Origin: an uncultured Candidatus Altimarinota bacterium
GTDB taxonomy: Bacteria > Patescibacteriota > Gracilibacteria > UBA4473
DNA: 15,129 bases
Assembly (NCBI GenBank): GCA_938021445.1
Contig: CALIGR010000119.1
Coordinates: 1-15,129 of the forward strand
Direction: 5' to 3'
Each line of letters opens with the position of its first letter. The first letter of the stretch is position 1. The translations under genes and the position numbers were made by a program. Shown here piece by piece: positions 14,113 through 15,129 of this stretch. Below the pieces are notes generated by a model. It was not told where the DNA came from. It did no database searches and saw nothing but the letters and a program-made list of their open reading frames with translations.

Positions 14113-15129
14113 ATGAGATTATTTGGTTTGTTTTCCAGAGACCATGACCCCGAGGAATCGGAAGCAGAAGAATATAACGAAGCCGATGGTGGTATAGAGC
14201 GATTGGCTAATCGTCGGAATGCCGATCCTCATGCCAACTATAACGGGGAAATACAATTTGAATCCGGCCGAAGTCTAGTGGCGAGTACCGTAGGGAAAGT
14301 CTTTAACGTTCTCCAGCGAGTCATGACCGGAGATACGAACAATTTACTACTTATAAACAAAAAACAGAAAGAGGCCGAAATATCTAAAATGATCCAGGAG
14401 CGTTATGGTGATCTCGGCTGGAGAGACGACCTCAAGATAAGCTTTGGAAAGTCTAACCTGGGTAAATCTATACTTGAAAAAATGGAGGCTGACGGTGAAA
14501 AAGTCACTTGGTTTGATCGACTTCAATTGGCTATGGCTGACTTTTCAATCAATTCTGCTCAAGCTGATCATTATCTCCCTTACGCCAACTCGATGACGCT
14601 CTTTGACTGTGATCCCTCGACCGCTCATCATGAAATGGGGCATGCCGTTGATTTTAACGCCGACGAGGGGCGGGAGCTGCGAAAGACTTCGTCTCACTCT
14701 GAATTGGGTATTAATGGAATTACCAACAATGAGCGGATCGCTTCCAATATCGCCATGCGATTTATGATGCCTGAAGAGCGTGAAAAATATGTAACCCGAC
14801 TCAATGCTTTCTATGGAACTTACCAAGGAAGTACTCTTGCTGGTTACACAACCTGGCCTGCATTTCTTGCTGCACTTGTGACAACGGGAATGAGTGATCT
14901 ATCTCGTTGGCTTATAAGAGCGACTGCTGTAATGCCGGCTCTTGGAGCTTATACCCGAAGAATCATTTCCAGCCTCAAGCGAAACAAAGCGGAAAATAAT
15001 TTTTTCTTCAACCCCGATAGTGAGACTGGAACCGATATGAATCCTTATTGGGATGGGTTTGAGATCCAAAAAAAGCCAACTCCATCGTGGTGGGAGAAGG
15101 CTAAAAGTTGGTTTGTTGGCAAAGATGAG
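14113..15129 (+). CDS. Putative HExxH zinc metalloprotease, membrane-associated, 3' end missing
   Basis: The frame is open from ATG 14113 to the window edge: 339 codons and no stop. AHHEMGHAVDF contains the zinc-protease motif HExxH (residues 173-177, bases 14629-14643). Glu207 in NNERIA, 30 residues after the second His, is a plausible third zinc ligand, as in gluzincin-type peptidases. The N-terminus (MRLFGLFSRD) is followed by an acidic segment. Residues 50-165 form an alpha/beta pre-domain. After the motif there is a hydrophobic region at about 245-280, probably one or two membrane helices, then a polar tail with SWWEKAKSWF near 325-333. There is one cysteine (166). It is transcribed divergently from the methyltransferase-like operon across 78 AT-rich bases, with no Shine-Dalgarno sequence. 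Protease identity rests on motif and context only. Confidence 0.85.
   Translation, partial: MRLFGLFSRDHDPEESEAEEYNEADGGIERLANRRNADPHANYNGEIQFESGRSLVASTVGKVFNVLQRVMTGDTNNLLLINKKQKEAEISKMIQERYGDLGWRDDLKISFGKSNLGKSILEKMEADGEKVTWFDRLQLAMADFSINSAQADHYLPYANSMTLFDCDPSTAHHEMGHAVDFNADEGRELRKTSSHSELGINGITNNERIASNIAMRFMMPEEREKYVTRLNAFYGTYQGSTLAGYTTWPAFLAALVTTGMSDLSRWLIRATAVMPALGAYTRRIISSLKRNKAENNFFFNPDSETGTDMNPYWDGFEIQKKPTPSWWEKAKSWFVGKDE

Noticed and set aside
13649..14116. 155-codon plus-strand open frame opposite the methyltransferase-like gene
   Set aside because: Its Ser/Ala-rich translation mirrors the Glu/Ala-rich stretch on the other strand, and it runs through the operon promoter.
14545..14826. 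93-codon minus-strand open frame within the metalloprotease gene
   Set aside because: The plus-strand frame is open throughout and encodes HEMGH with sensible composition; the minus frame is a shadow.

Overview
This 15.1 kb window is densely coding. It holds ten protein genes, two of them cut by the window edges, and no RNA genes, insertion sequences or CRISPR arrays that I can see. UGA ends one reading frame inside an ATGA start/stop overlap, so the standard bacterial code applies; code 25 (UGA = Gly, as in Gracilibacteria and Absconditabacteria) is unlikely. Very large, mostly helical proteins with few recognisable domains, short gaps, consensus sigma70-type promoters and no visible Shine-Dalgarno sequences fit an uncultivated bacterium of the Candidate Phyla Radiation (Patescibacteria). 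That placement is a weak inference, because there is no taxonomic marker gene.

Layout from left to right. (1) The 3' part of a giant protein gene (3-3578) has a charged coiled coil, then about twelve tandem 28-29-residue repeats, a helical body, a glycine-rich hydrophobic region and a beta-rich tail. (2) A small exported-looking protein (3633-4511) has a perfect TTGACA-17-TATAAT promoter and a strong terminator. (3) A two-gene unit (4624-7530) encodes an 825-residue helical protein and a 141-residue helical protein. (4) A 993-residue helical protein (7635-10616) shows colinear resemblances to the 825-residue one. The terminators at 4543-4582 and 7557-7580 each overlap the promoter of the next unit.

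On the minus strand a four-gene operon (14034 down to 10613) runs convergently into the 993-residue gene. It encodes a methyltransferase-like Rossmann protein, two tandem paralogous membrane-associated proteins, and a TraB/PrgY/Tiki-superfamily protein with two GxxH motifs and a conserved Glu. Diverging from this operon is a gene running off the right edge (14113-15129) with an HEMGH zinc-protease motif.

The proteins share unusual traits: near-absence of cysteine (6 in about 4,900 residues), repeated NP/Trp-rich basic motifs near termini, and a C-terminal tail of the type P...[LV][AP]A(A) on five of them. A reasonable working idea is one lineage-specific envelope-associated system made of large coiled-coil structural proteins, small membrane proteins and two candidate peptidases. 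This is inference: no homology search was possible, and most products have no function I can recognise.
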